A stretch of DNA of 39,794 nucleotides from Planctomycetia bacterium (GCA_016200145.1 JACQFH010000368.1:1-39794); one strand, 5' to 3'; shown: positions 1 through 7,837, counted from the stretch's first letter. Numbers and translations: made by a program. Notes: generated by a model not told the origin, from the sequence alone.

Positions 1-667
1 CCTGCGTCATGGCCTGCATCGGCCGCAAGATCGCCTGCGTCATGTACCACGTCGAGAATCCGGCGACGGCAATCGCCGACGCCAGACCGGCCATGAACCA
101 TCCCAGCGAATGCACCGAAATGCGACGGGCTTCCTGGCTGGCATCCTCCATGTTGTTCTGATTGATGCGCAGGATCTGCCCCGACACCTGCTTGATTGCG
201 TTGAACGTCTCGAGCAGCCCGTCGGGTTTGCCAAAGTAGGCCTGCTGTTGCGCTTCGATCGCGACGTCCTTCGAGAAGAACCCGTCGCCCCGCGACTTGT
301 ATTTTTCCGTGAGCTCATCGAGCCGCTGTACGAGATCGCCCTCTCCCTCGAGCGTAATGTTCTTCCGCTCGACGCCCAGCGCCTCGAGAAAATTCGTCCA
401 GTTCTGGTCGTACTGCTGCCGGGCCCGCTTGAGCAGCTCTTCGTCGTGGCGCCCGTTCAGCGCGAATTGAAACGACGAGTCGATGCGCTCCAGCGCCTCG
501 TTGAGACGCTCCATGGCGATCACACTGTCGTAGTTCTCGCGCAGAATGGCTCGGGCGCTGTTTCCCAGCCGCAGCAGCAATGCGACGCCCGCCGAACCCA
601 GCACCACCAGCACCATCAGCAGCGGTGCGAGCGTGAGAAGAATGCGCTGACGAAGTGTAAGACTCAT
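1..667 (-). CDS. Sensor histidine kinase, N-terminal part (cut by window edge)
   Basis: The minus-strand frame opens with ATG at 667 and stays open to the left edge, giving about 222 residues. A first membrane segment lies at about residues 9-32. A helical sensor region of about 150 residues follows, with motifs such as MERLNEALERIDSSF and EARRISVHSLGW. A second membrane segment (about 185-205) ends in ILRPMQAMTQ, the usual entry into a HAMP linker. The dimerisation and ATPase domains must lie outside the window. This layout resembles KinB/NtrB-type two-component sensors. The gene lies about 105 bases downstream of an AlgB/NtrC-type regulator on the same strand, so the two are very probably partners. 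The ligand cannot be inferred. Identity as a histidine kinase rests on architecture and neighbour, because the catalytic half is not visible. Confidence 0.8.
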   Translation of the reverse strand, partial: MSLTLRQRILLTLAPLLMVLVVLGSAGVALLLRLGNSARAILRENYDSVIAMERLNEALERIDSSFQFALNGRHDEELLKRARQQYDQNWTNFLEALGVERKNITLEGEGDLVQRLDELTEKYKSRGDGFFSKDVAIEAQQQAYFGKPDGLLETFNAIKQVSGQILRINQNNMEDASQEARRISVHSLGWFMAGLASAIAVAGFSTWYMTQAILRPMQAMTQ

Positions 668-710
668 GAGAACATTTCATCGCAGCGCGTGCTTGCCTCT
701 TCGCGCCGCC

Positions 711-774
711 CCAATTCGGATTTCCGATTTCAAAATTCGGATTTGAATAGACATCTGTCATTCGACATTCGTCA
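711..774. repeat. Dispersed AT-rich text-like repeat (copy 1)
   Basis: The spacer between the regulator and kinase genes carries a block built from two word types: CGGATTT / CCGATTT / CAAAATTCGG, then TCATTCGACATTCGTC. The reverse complement of the same word set, in the same order, recurs at 7750-7837 between kdpA and kdpB. The stop codon of the regulator (772-774) lies within the edge of the block. The block is far richer in A and T than the flanking genes. I recognise this as one of the short intergenic repeat types common in planctomycete genomes; its function is unknown. Confidence 0.55.
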
Positions 775-2106
775 GAGCCCGTGCCGCTTGCGTTTCCGGT
801 ACAGCGTGCTGGGGTCGATCCCCAGCAGACCCGCGGCATCTTCCATCGTCGCGGCGTTGGCGAGCACGCGCCGGATGTGCTCGGCTTCGAGCTGGTCGAG
901 TGTGACTTGGCCGCCGAGCTCGGTGACGCTGCCCGAAAATGACGCCCCCACCTGGGCCGGCAGATCGGCAGGGCCGACTTCCGGTCCCGAGGCCAGGATC
1001 ACGCCGCGCTCGATCGCGTTGCGCAATTCCCGGACGTTGCCCGGCCACGGATATTTGATGAGGACAGCGCGGGCTTCCGCTGTCAGCGTGCAATCCGGCT
1101 TGCCCGTTTGTTTTGCGAAAAACTGGAGAAGGTGTTCCGCCAGGGGCAGAATATCATTCTGCCGCTGCCGCAGCGGCGGCAGCACGATTTCAATGACATT
1201 CAGCCGGTAGAGGAGGTCCTCGCGAAACGTTCCCCTGGCGACCGCCGTCTGCAAGTCGCGGTTCGTGGCCGCGAGAATGCGTACGTCGCAGACCCGCGTC
1301 CGCGTTTCCCCCACGCGCTCATAGCGTTTTTCCTGCAAAAGACGCAGTAGCTTGGGCTGCAGCCCCAACGGCAGGTCGCCAATTTCATCGAGGAACAGCG
1401 TGCCTCCCTCGGCGGCGGCGACTTTTCCTTCGGTGTCGTGCACGGCGCCGGTGAACGCGCCCCGCACGTGTCCAAACAGCTCACTTTCCAGGAGTTCGGC
1501 GGACAGGCTCGGGCAATTGACGGTAATGAACGGAGCGCCGGCCCTCTGGCTGCGGGCGTGAATGGCTCGCGCCAGCACCCCCTTGCCTGTGCCGCTCTCG
1601 CCGCGCAAGAGAATTGTGGCTTCTGTCGGCGCCGCTCGAAACGCGATGTCGAGCGCCTGCCGCATCGCCGCGTCGTTCGTCTGCAGGTCGGCTTCGGGCA
1701 CGATCGACCGCACCTGTTCCTCGAGTTCTTCGACGTGCGACTGCAGGCGGCGGATCTGCACCACGCGATCGAGCACGCGCCTCAGCTCATCGGGGGTGAA
1801 CGGCTTGGGAAGGAAGTCGAATGCGCCGCGGCGCATGGCCTCGACCGCCGTTTCGATCGTCGCATACGCCGTGATCACGATCACCGCCAGCCCCGGCGCC
1901 AGGCGCAGCAGCGACAGCAGCACGTCGAGTCCTTTTTCCTGCCCCAGCTTGAGGTCCAGGAACGCGACGTCGAATAGACTGCGGCCCAGCACGTCCTGGG
2001 CTTGTGCCCCGCTGGCGGCTTCTGTGACGCGGTGGTTCATCGTTTCCAGGGCCAGCCGGATCGACTTGCGCAAGCTCTGGTCGTCGTCAATCAGGAGGAT
2101 ATTCAT
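772..2106 (-). CDS. Sigma-54-dependent response regulator, AlgB/NtrC type
   Basis: A 444-residue activator with three domains. The receiver domain (1-115) has an acidic DDD cluster (7-9), phospho-acceptor D51, T79 and K101. An AAA+ domain (about 135-370) has Walker [12 protein letters not shown], the sigma-54-contacting GAFTGA loop and the Walker B stretch [12 protein letters not shown] Fis-type helix-turn-helix closes the protein (about 400-444, ending [12 protein letters not shown]). When phosphorylated by a sensor kinase, such proteins remodel sigma-54 RNA polymerase at -24/-12 promoters. The C-terminal wording ([22 protein letters not shown]) is closest to AlgB, the partner of KinB in Pseudomonas. 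That fits the KinB-like sensor gene immediately downstream. Target genes are not evident. Confidence 0.93.
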   Translation of the reverse strand: MNILLIDDDQSLRKSIRLALETMNHRVTEAASGAQAQDVLGRSLFDVAFLDLKLGQEKGLDVLLSLLRLAPGLAVIVITAYATIETAVEAMRRGAFDFLPKPFTPDELRRVLDRVVQIRRLQSHVEELEEQVRSIVPEADLQTNDAAMRQALDIAFRAAPTEATILLRGESGTGKGVLARAIHARSQRAGAPFITVNCPSLSAELLESELFGHVRGAFTGAVHDTEGKVAAAEGGTLFLDEIGDLPLGLQPKLLRLLQEKRYERVGETRTRVCDVRILAATNRDLQTAVARGTFREDLLYRLNVIEIVLPPLRQRQNDILPLAEHLLQFFAKQTGKPDCTLTAEARAVLIKYPWPGNVRELRNAIERGVILASGPEVGPADLPAQVGASFSGSVTELGGQVTLDQLEAEHIRRVLANAATMEDAAGLLGIDPSTLYRKRKRHGL

Positions 2107-2421
2107 GACATACGGGCAATTGCATTCTGCATACCGGCGCGCCCATCATTCTCGCGACCGGCCATAACCACCTGATCTGAAAGGAGTTCTAAGATCCCCA
2201 TCGTAACCGTGCTGGTTCTGGACCGCACCAGGAATCTTGCAAATTGCAATGCCCGGCTTCTGCTATGAATCCTCGCGAGTTGCATCAGCCGTCGCGCAAA
2301 TTGCTCGTTCCGTGAGCAGTCTCACAACTGCGTAAAATTGCAAACCATTAATCAGAAATAAGTTACGCCAAACAGACATTGCCGGCACAGCAATTGCTAA
2401 CGATTTCTTAAGAATCCAGTT
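2107..2421. other. Divergent intergenic region, AT-rich, with short palindromes
   Basis: This 315-base spacer separates the minus-strand two-component genes from the plus-strand membrane-protein genes, so promoters for both are expected here. It contains GCAAATTGC at 2239-2247 and again at 2296-2304, and GCAATTGC at 2390-2397. All are near-palindromic and AT-rich compared with the surroundings. I could not identify a convincing -24/-12 or -35/-10 promoter by eye, and no gene is evident. Confidence 0.4.
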
Positions 2422-2805
2422 ATGGGAAACCAGATCATGTTGGCCAGTGCAAATAGATTGACGCCAATCCCGCTGCTTCGCCTGCTGTGCTCGATTCTCA
2501 TCGATGGGTTTCTGGGTGCAATTTGCGGCGGGCTGTTTGGATTTGTGTTCGGCGGCCTGGGAAGCCTGACACGCACCGATTCCGGGCACCTTCTGATTCT
2601 GGCTGCCGCGTTCGCGATTTGCGGCGCGATTGCGGGTGCTCTCTTTGGCGCGCGGGAACTCATTCCGGACACCAGCAAAACGGCGTCGAGTCCATCCGCA
2701 TCGGTTTCCGATCTGATCGGCGGGAAGCCGGTGGCTCCGCCAACCGTGTTAGGAGTGATCGGAACGAATCCGGTACCGCAGCCGAGTCGCCAATTGGTCG
2801 GCTAG
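2422..2805 (+). CDS. Small Gly-rich membrane protein (paralogue of the gene at 3865)
   Basis: A 127-residue protein of unknown function. Residues about 14-80 hold two hydrophobic, glycine-rich helices (FLGAICGGLFGFVFGGLG and LLILAAAFAICGAIAGALFG) joined by a short polar turn. A hydrophilic Ser/Pro-rich tail of about 45 residues follows. The G-x3-G spacing resembles tightly packed helix pairs. The same pattern, with recognisable residue matches (LxGAxxGxxxGLxxGGLG, then FxxCGxxAGAxLGA), occurs in the protein at 3865-4290, so the two look like diverged copies. ATG at 2422 is the start used; the next in-frame ATG is only five codons on. No known family was recognised. Confidence 0.6.
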   Translation: MGNQIMLASANRLTPIPLLRLLCSILIDGFLGAICGGLFGFVFGGLGSLTRTDSGHLLILAAAFAICGAIAGALFGARELIPDTSKTASSPSASVSDLIGGKPVAPPTVLGVIGTNPVPQPSRQLVG

Positions 2806-2883
2806 TGCCGGACAGCGGTTGCGAATCGGGTTTAGAGTGTGACGGTCGGCGTGCGAAGTGGCGTCAACATCCTGCAACAACCC

Positions 2884-2909
2884 GCAACAGCCGTATTCAC
2901 GGCTATTGC
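2884..2909 (+). terminator. Hairpin, possible terminator
   Basis: An 11-base stem with one C/A mismatch (left arm 2884-2894, right arm 2899-2909) closes a four-base ATTC loop. It lies 80-100 bases past the stop of the first Gly-rich membrane gene and before ynfA. No T tract follows, so Rho-independent termination is not assured; it could equally be an mRNA-stabilising structure. Confidence 0.45.
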
Positions 2910-2966
2910 GTGGTTAACCGGATTCACTGATGGCGACAGGTGCAACGGACACGTTAATATCGTGTC

Positions 2967-3293
2967 ATGAAAATCCTTTCCACAACGGCGCTCTTCGTCG
3001 TCACCGCGCTTGCCGAAATCGTCGGCTGCTATCTGCCTTATCTCTGGTTGCGGAAAGACAAATCATGCTGGCTGCTGATCCCCGGGGCTGCCAGCCTGGC
3101 GTTGTTCGCATGGCTGCTGTCTCTTCATCCAACTGCCGCCGGGCGAGTCTATGCAGCATACGGTGGGATCTACATCACCGTTGCGCTGGCGTGGCTCTGG
3201 GCCGTCGATGGAATCCGACCTGGTCGATGGGATTTCGCCGGGGTTGCGCTCTGCCTGGCTGGCATGGCTGTCATCATGTTTGCTCCGCGTTGA
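2967..3293 (+). CDS. ynfA: YnfA-family (UPF0060) small membrane protein
   Basis: A 108-residue protein with four predicted membrane helices, the usual length for the family. Typical family wording is present: the N-terminal helix with [20 protein letters not shown], a central [20 protein letters not shown], and a C-terminal [22 protein letters not shown]0060 proteins are distant relatives of small multidrug resistance transporters. Their physiological substrate is not established, so no transport reaction is assigned. The gene stands alone with about 160 bases upstream, and a possible small gene starts 3 bases after its stop. Confidence 0.92.
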   Translation: MKILSTTALFVVTALAEIVGCYLPYLWLRKDKSCWLLIPGAASLALFAWLLSLHPTAAGRVYAAYGGIYITVALAWLWAVDGIRPGRWDFAGVALCLAGMAVIMFAPR

Positions 3294-3296
3294 ATC

Positions 3297-3629
3297 GTGT
3301 TTCGACAGCACCGCGATTGCATGCAGCAGAATGGTTGTTCGCAAGAATCAAACAACCGGAATACGCCTGACATGCCGCCTGACTGGCGCAATTTTATCGA
3401 TGATCTTCGGGCAAAGCTGGTCCGCGAGTCGCAGATTTCGATGACTGTCGATGAGATCATTGCGAAATCCCGCTGTGATGATTCGGCGATCCGTGAACGA
3501 TGGTTCTGGCGAGCGGAACAGCTCGGTTCGAAAGACTACGAGGACTTCACAACCGCCGGCGTGCAGTTGGAGTTCTTTCCCGACAGGCACGGACGAGACG
3601 TGGAATCGGTGACCTTCTTTTCTCGGTAG
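3297..3629 (+). CDS. Small hypothetical protein
   Basis: An open frame of 110 codons, starting with GTG 3 bases after ynfA. ATG codons at 3321 and 3372 are alternatives. The part after codon 26 (MPPDWRNFIDDLRAKL...) reads as a plausible soluble protein: mixed-charge helices, then a beta-like C-terminus VQLEFFPDRHG. The N-terminal 25 codons read poorly, so the 3372 start (about 85 residues) is more likely. No family recognised. The opposite-strand frame over this stretch is compositionally a shadow. Confidence 0.5.
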   Translation: MFRQHRDCMQQNGCSQESNNRNTPDMPPDWRNFIDDLRAKLVRESQISMTVDEIIAKSRCDDSAIRERWFWRAEQLGSKDYEDFTTAGVQLEFFPDRHGRDVESVTFFSR

Positions 3630-3864
3630 CCCGCTCGTCCCGGTGCAGGCGTAAACGGACCGGTCGAGCCAGGTCGATCGTGCAGTCTGCATGCCTCGAC
3701 CGTGCAACTTGCAAGCTGCCAGTTTCCCGTTGCCACGAGCGAGTAGCCGACATCCGGGAAATTGCGGTGTTTGGACCTCGACGCCGCACGGGCACGCCAG
3801 TTGCGATACCGAATTCAATGGATCCGCTTCAAATCGAAACGGCCCATTCGCGTGGAGGCCTGCC

Positions 3865-4290
3865 ATGAGAATCCAAACGCAGAAATTGGCATTGAGGATC
3901 ATTAGATTCACCGCACGGCAGATCATGCGCTGGCTGACAGCCACGTTGATCGGCGCCGTCGGTGGCGCGGTCTATGGGCTGTTGTACGGTGGGTTGGGGA
4001 TGCTGCTGCAGAGCAATCCGGCGGGCGTCCTGTCCGTTGTGCTCTACTTTTCGGCCTGCGGCGTCGCCGCGGGCGCCATGCTAGGCGCGTTCGTTGCGAT
4101 TGCAGACGCTGACACTGACGCGCTGGCCGTACGCGATGGATTGCCGCAGATGACATGCGACTCGACTGTGTCGCCCTATCCCAGGCTTCCCGGTCATACG
4201 GTCGAGCCACGCGGGCGGACTGTAAATCGTCTCGTCAATTTATTCGCGAGGCACAATCGGCACGCAACCGGAAAGCCATCCCGGAATTGA
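3865..4290 (+). CDS. Small Gly-rich membrane protein (paralogue of the gene at 2422)
   Basis: A 141-residue protein. The start at 3865 is supported by a GTGGAGG ribosome-binding site 6 bases upstream. The frame is open further upstream (ATG at 3691), but that extension reads as non-coding. Two hydrophobic Gly/Ala-rich segments (about residues 24-48, GAVGGAVYGLLYGGLG, and 54-80, VLYFSACGVAAGAMLGAF) are followed by a long polar tail rich in Arg and Asn. The hydrophobic core matches that of the protein at 2422-2805. Function unknown. Two tandem terminators follow the gene. Confidence 0.65.
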   Translation: MRIQTQKLALRIIRFTARQIMRWLTATLIGAVGGAVYGLLYGGLGMLLQSNPAGVLSVVLYFSACGVAAGAMLGAFVAIADADTDALAVRDGLPQMTCDSTVSPYPRLPGHTVEPRGRTVNRLVNLFARHNRHATGKPSRN

Positions 4291-4339
4291 CAGCCGCAGA
4301 CCGCTTCTGAGCAACAGTCGGTCTTCTGGTTGGCAAGCG

Positions 4340-4377
4340 CCCTTCGACACAGCGCGCTTGTGTTCGAAGGGTTTTTT
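4340..4377 (+). terminator. Intrinsic terminator 1
   Basis: An 11-base GC-rich stem (CCCTTCGACAC pairing with GTGTTCGAAGGG, one bulged T) with a nine-base loop is followed at once by six T residues. It is placed to end transcription from the Gly-rich membrane gene at 3865, about 50 bases past its stop. Confidence 0.85.
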
Positions 4378-4417
4378 GTCAAAGCGTCTTCCATCGCGTT
4401 CAATCCGCCTGTGAGAG

Positions 4418-4460
4418 CCCTTCGGCACGATTGTCCGTGCTCGAAGGGTCTTTTTTTTTT
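4418..4460 (+). terminator. Intrinsic terminator 2, near copy of terminator 1
   Basis: A second stem (CCCTTCGGCACG pairing with CGTGCTCGAAGGG, again with one bulged T) ends in TC followed by ten T residues. The outer stem bases match terminator 1, and the two begin about 78 bases apart. It lies about 75 bases upstream of the slipin start, so it also insulates that gene from upstream transcription. Confidence 0.88.
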
Positions 4461-4533
4461 GCATGCAGGATACAATGCGGACACGAACTGCGGACGCCCG
4501 ATTTTTCCACCACTCAAATCCGGTGCATTTGCC

Positions 4534-5331
4534 ATGACGCCTCTTCAAGTGATTTATGTCGTCGTTGCCGTCCTCGCGATCCTGCTGCTTTCCGGACTTC
4601 GGATTTCACAAGAGTATCAGCGAGGTGTGGTTTTCCGGCTGGGGCGCTACAAAGGGCTGCGCGGGCCAGGGCTGTTCTGGATTATTCCGCTCGGCATCGA
4701 GCGCGCGGTGATCATCGATATTCGCACGCGAACGGTCTCGGCCGAGCAGCAGGAGAGCATCACGCGCGACAGCGTGACGATCAAGGTGAACGCCGTGCTC
4801 TGGTACCGAGTTGTGGACGCGGCGAAGTCCGTCATTGCCGTTTCGGACGCTTCGCATGCGGTCTATCAACTGGCGTTGACGGGCTTGCGGAACATCATTG
4901 GTCAACATGATCTGGACGAGGTCTTACAGGAACGGAACAAAATCAATGGACTGCTGCGGGAGAATATCGCCGGTTCAACCACGCAGTGGGGTCTCGAGGT
5001 GGAGAGGTTCGAGATGAAGGACGTGGAATTGCCGGAAGCGATGCAACAGGTGATGGCGATGCAGGCCGAAGCCATTCGTGAAAAAAGAGCGCGCATCATC
5101 AAGGCGGAAGCCGAGCTGGAAGCGTCGGAAAAGCTGTCGGCGGCGTCCGCCCAGATGGCCGGCAATCCAGCGGCACTCGAACTGCGGCGAATGCAAATGA
5201 TTGCGGAAGTCGGCGCGGAGAACAACAGCACGACCGTCCTGATGATCCCGTCAGACTTCGTGACGCTGTCCAAGACGCTCTCGGAATACCTCCATGAGCT
5301 CGCTGCCGAAAAACCCCATTCCAAGACGTGA
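4534..5331 (+). CDS. Slipin family SPFH/band-7 membrane protein
   Basis: A 265-residue protein. An N-terminal membrane hairpin (about residues 4-24) leads into an SPFH domain: EYQRGVVFRLGRY, then GPGLFWIIPLGIERAV, a beta-rich core with QESITRDSVTIKVNAVLWYRV, and GLRNIIGQHDLDEVLQER. A charged coiled-coil helix (AIREKRARIIKAEAELEAS) and the typical ending LMIPSDF...TLSKTLSEYL follow. Slipins are bacterial stomatin homologues that oligomerise at the membrane and organise microdomains. They are often encoded beside a membrane-bound NfeD-type protease, but none is seen here. I start the protein at 4534, because the frame upstream of this ATG crosses the terminators. The kdp operon follows after about 300 bases. 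Confidence 0.93.
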   Translation: MTPLQVIYVVVAVLAILLLSGLRISQEYQRGVVFRLGRYKGLRGPGLFWIIPLGIERAVIIDIRTRTVSAEQQESITRDSVTIKVNAVLWYRVVDAAKSVIAVSDASHAVYQLALTGLRNIIGQHDLDEVLQERNKINGLLRENIAGSTTQWGLEVERFEMKDVELPEAMQQVMAMQAEAIREKRARIIKAEAELEASEKLSAASAQMAGNPAALELRRMQMIAEVGAENNSTTVLMIPSDFVTLSKTLSEYLHELAAEKPHSKT

Positions 5332-5629
5332 GCGCACCACCGGTGAGCGCCATGGCGTTCGGCTTACCTCGTGAACGCGATGACTGCGTCGCGGTCAGCA
5401 CACTGTGTGTAACGCGCCATGGGAATACGGCGCTCGTCAGCGAGCATGCAATTTGCAATCAGAAAACGTTCAATCGTGCAGAATGCATTCTCGATGGGAA
5501 GCAGGACGGCGCGGGGGTTGATCGCAACTCAGCCCTGGAGAACTGTTTGCGGCTTCACGTCCGCAGTGGCATAGCCCTTGCATTCCGTTCAATCCAACCG
5601 ATTGCGTCAACGGTCACGGAGAGTTTTCT
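5332..5629 (+). promoter_or_regulatory. Leader region of the kdp operon
   Basis: About 300 bases between slipin and the first kdp-linked peptide. The operon promoter must lie here if it is not cotranscribed with slipin. A GCAATTTGC palindrome is at 5448-5456. I see no recognisable c-di-AMP riboswitch fold, KdpE site or terminator, so this call rests on position only. Confidence 0.35.
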
Positions 5630-5725
5630 ATGAATCTCGCGATTTGGATTCCGGCCATGGTCATCCTCGGTCTGGCGACTCTGGGTCTCATGTTCGCGTT
5701 CGTCGTCGGATGCGACAAAGTTTGA
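5630..5725 (+). CDS. 31-residue membrane peptide at the head of the kdp operon
   Basis: A short frame starting with ATG at 5630, with a GGAGAG ribosome-binding site at 5618-5623. It encodes a single hydrophobic helix (AIWIPAMVILGLATLGLMF) ending in a short polar tail, VGCDKV. Its stop is 12 bases before the kdpF start, so the two are surely on the same message. Good ribosome binding, clean hydrophobic content and position argue that it is real. It resembles KdpF in size and topology but not in sequence. A role in stabilising the Kdp complex is inference only. Confidence 0.7.
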   Translation: MNLAIWIPAMVILGLATLGLMFAFVVGCDKV

Positions 5726-5737
5726 AAGGTGATCTCC

Positions 5738-5818
5738 ATGTTGCTGCTCACCGCGATTGTGACATTGCTGTTGTTCATCTACCTGCTGGCTGCGCTGCTG
5801 CGCCCCGAGTGGTTTTGA
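5738..5818 (+). CDS. kdpF: KdpF, small subunit of K+-transporting ATPase
   Basis: A 26-residue peptide with one membrane helix, ending in LLAALLRPEWF. The final xxYLLxALLRPExF pattern is characteristic of KdpF. An AGGTGA ribosome-binding site sits 5 bases before the ATG. In E. coli, KdpF stabilises the KdpABC complex through membrane contacts with KdpA. The gene lies before kdpA as expected, but 115 bases of repeat DNA separate the two. Confidence 0.88.
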   Translation: MLLLTAIVTLLLFIYLLAALLRPEWF

Positions 5819-5821
5819 TGC

Positions 5822-5915
5822 AGGTCAGGCTTTCCAGCCTGACAAGCGGTGCCGGGGCTGGGAACTGCAAACTTCGATCGAAGGCACATTGCTGTCAGGC
5901 TGGAAAGCCTGACCT
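5822..5915. repeat. REPIN-like inverted pair of hairpins
   Basis: Two 23-base arms, 5822-5844 and 5893-5915, are perfect reverse complements separated by 48 bases. Each arm is itself a hairpin: GTCAGGCT and AGCCTGAC around a four-base loop (TTCC or GGAA). A palindromic unit repeated in inverted orientation is the layout of REPINs. The block lies inside the operon between kdpF and kdpA. A related pair is at 23142-23182. No RAYT transposase is seen in the window. Confidence 0.85.
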
Positions 5916-5933
5916 ACTGAGAGGCATTTCATC

Positions 5934-7748
5934 ATGTGGTCTCTTCCGCTGCTGATCATCGTCACCACGATCTTGCTGTCATTTCCGTTCGGCCGGTATC
6001 TGGCGTGGATCATGGACGGCAAATACAACCCGCCGGGCTGGCTGCGATGGATTGAAGATCGGCTGGACACGGGTGCGCAGAACTGGAAGCAGTACACCGT
6101 GGCCCTGATGCTCTTCAATACGATGGCATTCGTCGTTGGCTATGCGGTCCTTCAACTCCAGGCGTTCCTGCCGCTCAATCCTGATCATCGGGGGACGCTC
6201 AGTCCGACGACAATATTCAATACGGTGACGTCGTTCATGACGAACACCAACCTGCAGCACTACTCGGGCGACCAGCACCTGTCGCATTTCAGCCAGATCG
6301 GGTTCATTCTGTGGAACATGTTCACATCGGCCGCCGTGGGGTTTTGCGTCCTCGCGGCGATCATTCGCGGGCTGCGCGGCGATTCCCACATGGGAAATTA
6401 CTACAAAGACATGTGGCGCGTGATCGTGTACGCGTTCATTCCCGTGAGCCTCGTCATGGGCGTGCTGCTGATGGCCGAGGGGCAGCCGATGACGTTCGAA
6501 GGGCAGGCCCAGATCGCAACCGTTGAAGACGGAGCGATGGGGACCGCGCCCGACGGGAAGCCAAATCCGCAAATGATCGTCCGCGGACCGGTCGCGGCGA
6601 TCATGCCGATCAAGCATCTGGGGACCAACGGCGGCGGTTTCTACGGCGCCAATTCGGCGCATCCCTACGAAAACCCCACGGCCTGGAGCAACTTCCTGAC
6701 GTGCGTCAACATCCTCATCTTCCCGCTGTCGCTGATCGTCATGTTCGGCCGGATGCTCAACAACATGCGGCATGCGATGGTCATCTACGCGGTGATGACG
6801 ATCATGTTCTTCGGCATGGCCGGCTGGGCGATCTATTGGGACACGCTGCATCCAAATCCCGGATTGACAGCTCATGAAATGCAGACCTACGAGGCCGCCG
6901 ACGCAACAGCTCCCGGCGGCAAGCGAACGATCGACAGTCCAATGATTGCGGGACTGCCCGTCGACCAGGAACTGGGAAACCTCGAGGGCAAGGAACTGAG
7001 ATTCGGAACTTCCGCCGGGGCGACATTCGCGGCCATTACGACGGCTGTGACCTGCGGCTCGGTGAACTGCATGCACGACAGCCTGAACCCTCTGGCCGGC
7101 ATTACGCCGATGACCGGAATGTGGCTGAACTGCGTGTACGGCGGTAAGGGGGTCGGCATGGTGAACATGCTGGTGTACCTGATCGTCGGCGTCTTTCTGG
7201 CCGGTCTGATGGTGGGCCGGACCCCCGAATACCTCGGCAAAAAGGTCGAGGCGCGGGAGATGAAGCTGGCCATGCTGGCGCTGTTGATTCACCCGATCAT
7301 GATCCTGGGACCGACCGGCCTGTTCGCCGCCCTCGATTGGGGACGCGGCGCGACCAACAACCCTGGTTCACATGGCTTCTCCGAGATCCTGTACGAATTT
7401 TCTTCGGCCTCCGCCAACAACGGCTCGGGATTTGAAGGACTGGGAGACACGTATGGCTACTACGACAACCAGGCCCCGGCCCCGTTCAGCCCGCATTGGG
7501 ACATTGCCACGGGTCTGGTGATGCTCATCAGCCGCTACATTCCCATCATCGCACCGATCGCGCTGGCAGCGAGCCTGGCCGCGAAGAAACTGACCCCATT
7601 CACGGCCGGCACGATGCGGACCGATAACGTGACGTTTGCGTTCGTCCTGCTGGGAACCGTGCTGCTCGTGGGCGCCCTGCTGTTCCTGCCGGCCGCCGTC
7701 CTTGGCCCGGTGGCCGAACACCTCGGGCCACTGCCGTTCGGCGGGTAG
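5934..7748 (+). CDS. kdpA: KdpA, K+-binding and channel subunit of K+-transporting ATPase
   Basis: A 604-residue polytopic membrane protein that selects and conducts K+ in the high-affinity KdpFABC pump. It starts MWSLPLLIIVTTILLSFPFGRYLAW. Conserved family stretches include FNTVTSFMTNTNLQHYSG, the filter-region loop LGTNGGGFYGANSAHPYENP, TCGSVNCMHDSLNPLAG, and FSSASANNGSGFEGLGD. The protein ends with two hydrophobic helices. The first is preceded by FTAGTMRTDNVTFA. Length is at the upper end for the family because of a polar extracytoplasmic loop around residues 315-345. ATG at 5934 fits the family N-terminus. kdpB follows after an 89-base spacer that contains a dispersed repeat. Confidence 0.97.
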   Translation: MWSLPLLIIVTTILLSFPFGRYLAWIMDGKYNPPGWLRWIEDRLDTGAQNWKQYTVALMLFNTMAFVVGYAVLQLQAFLPLNPDHRGTLSPTTIFNTVTSFMTNTNLQHYSGDQHLSHFSQIGFILWNMFTSAAVGFCVLAAIIRGLRGDSHMGNYYKDMWRVIVYAFIPVSLVMGVLLMAEGQPMTFEGQAQIATVEDGAMGTAPDGKPNPQMIVRGPVAAIMPIKHLGTNGGGFYGANSAHPYENPTAWSNFLTCVNILIFPLSLIVMFGRMLNNMRHAMVIYAVMTIMFFGMAGWAIYWDTLHPNPGLTAHEMQTYEAADATAPGGKRTIDSPMIAGLPVDQELGNLEGKELRFGTSAGATFAAITTAVTCGSVNCMHDSLNPLAGITPMTGMWLNCVYGGKGVGMVNMLVYLIVGVFLAGLMVGRTPEYLGKKVEAREMKLAMLALLIHPIMILGPTGLFAALDWGRGATNNPGSHGFSEILYEFSSASANNGSGFEGLGDTYGYYDNQAPAPFSPHWDIATGLVMLISRYIPIIAPIALAASLAAKKLTPFTAGTMRTDNVTFAFVLLGTVLLVGALLFLPAAVLGPVAEHLGPLPFGG

Positions 7749-7749
7749 T

Positions 7750-7837
7750 CGGTGAATAACGAATGCCTAATGACGAATCCCGGCGCGCCGGGAAAGAAAT
7801 CCGAAATCCCAATTTCGAAATCCGAAATCAATTTCCC
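7750..7837. repeat. Dispersed AT-rich text-like repeat (copy 2)
   Basis: The kdpA-kdpB spacer is made of the words AATAACGAATG, AATGACGAATC, a GGCGCGCC palindrome, and then GAAATCCGAAATC, AATTTCGAAATCC. It is the same word set, inverted, as at 711-774. Read in the kdpB frame it gives an artefactual N-terminal extension ([14 protein letters not shown]), which argues for starting kdpB after it. Confidence 0.6.

Noticed and set aside
4330-4533. Extended N-terminus for slipin
   Set aside because: It would translate through two intrinsic terminators; the family N-terminal membrane hairpin begins at ATG 4534.
5332-5629. c-di-AMP (ydaO) or other riboswitch ahead of kdp
   Set aside because: I could not find the conserved core sequence of a known potassium-related riboswitch; only position suggests one.
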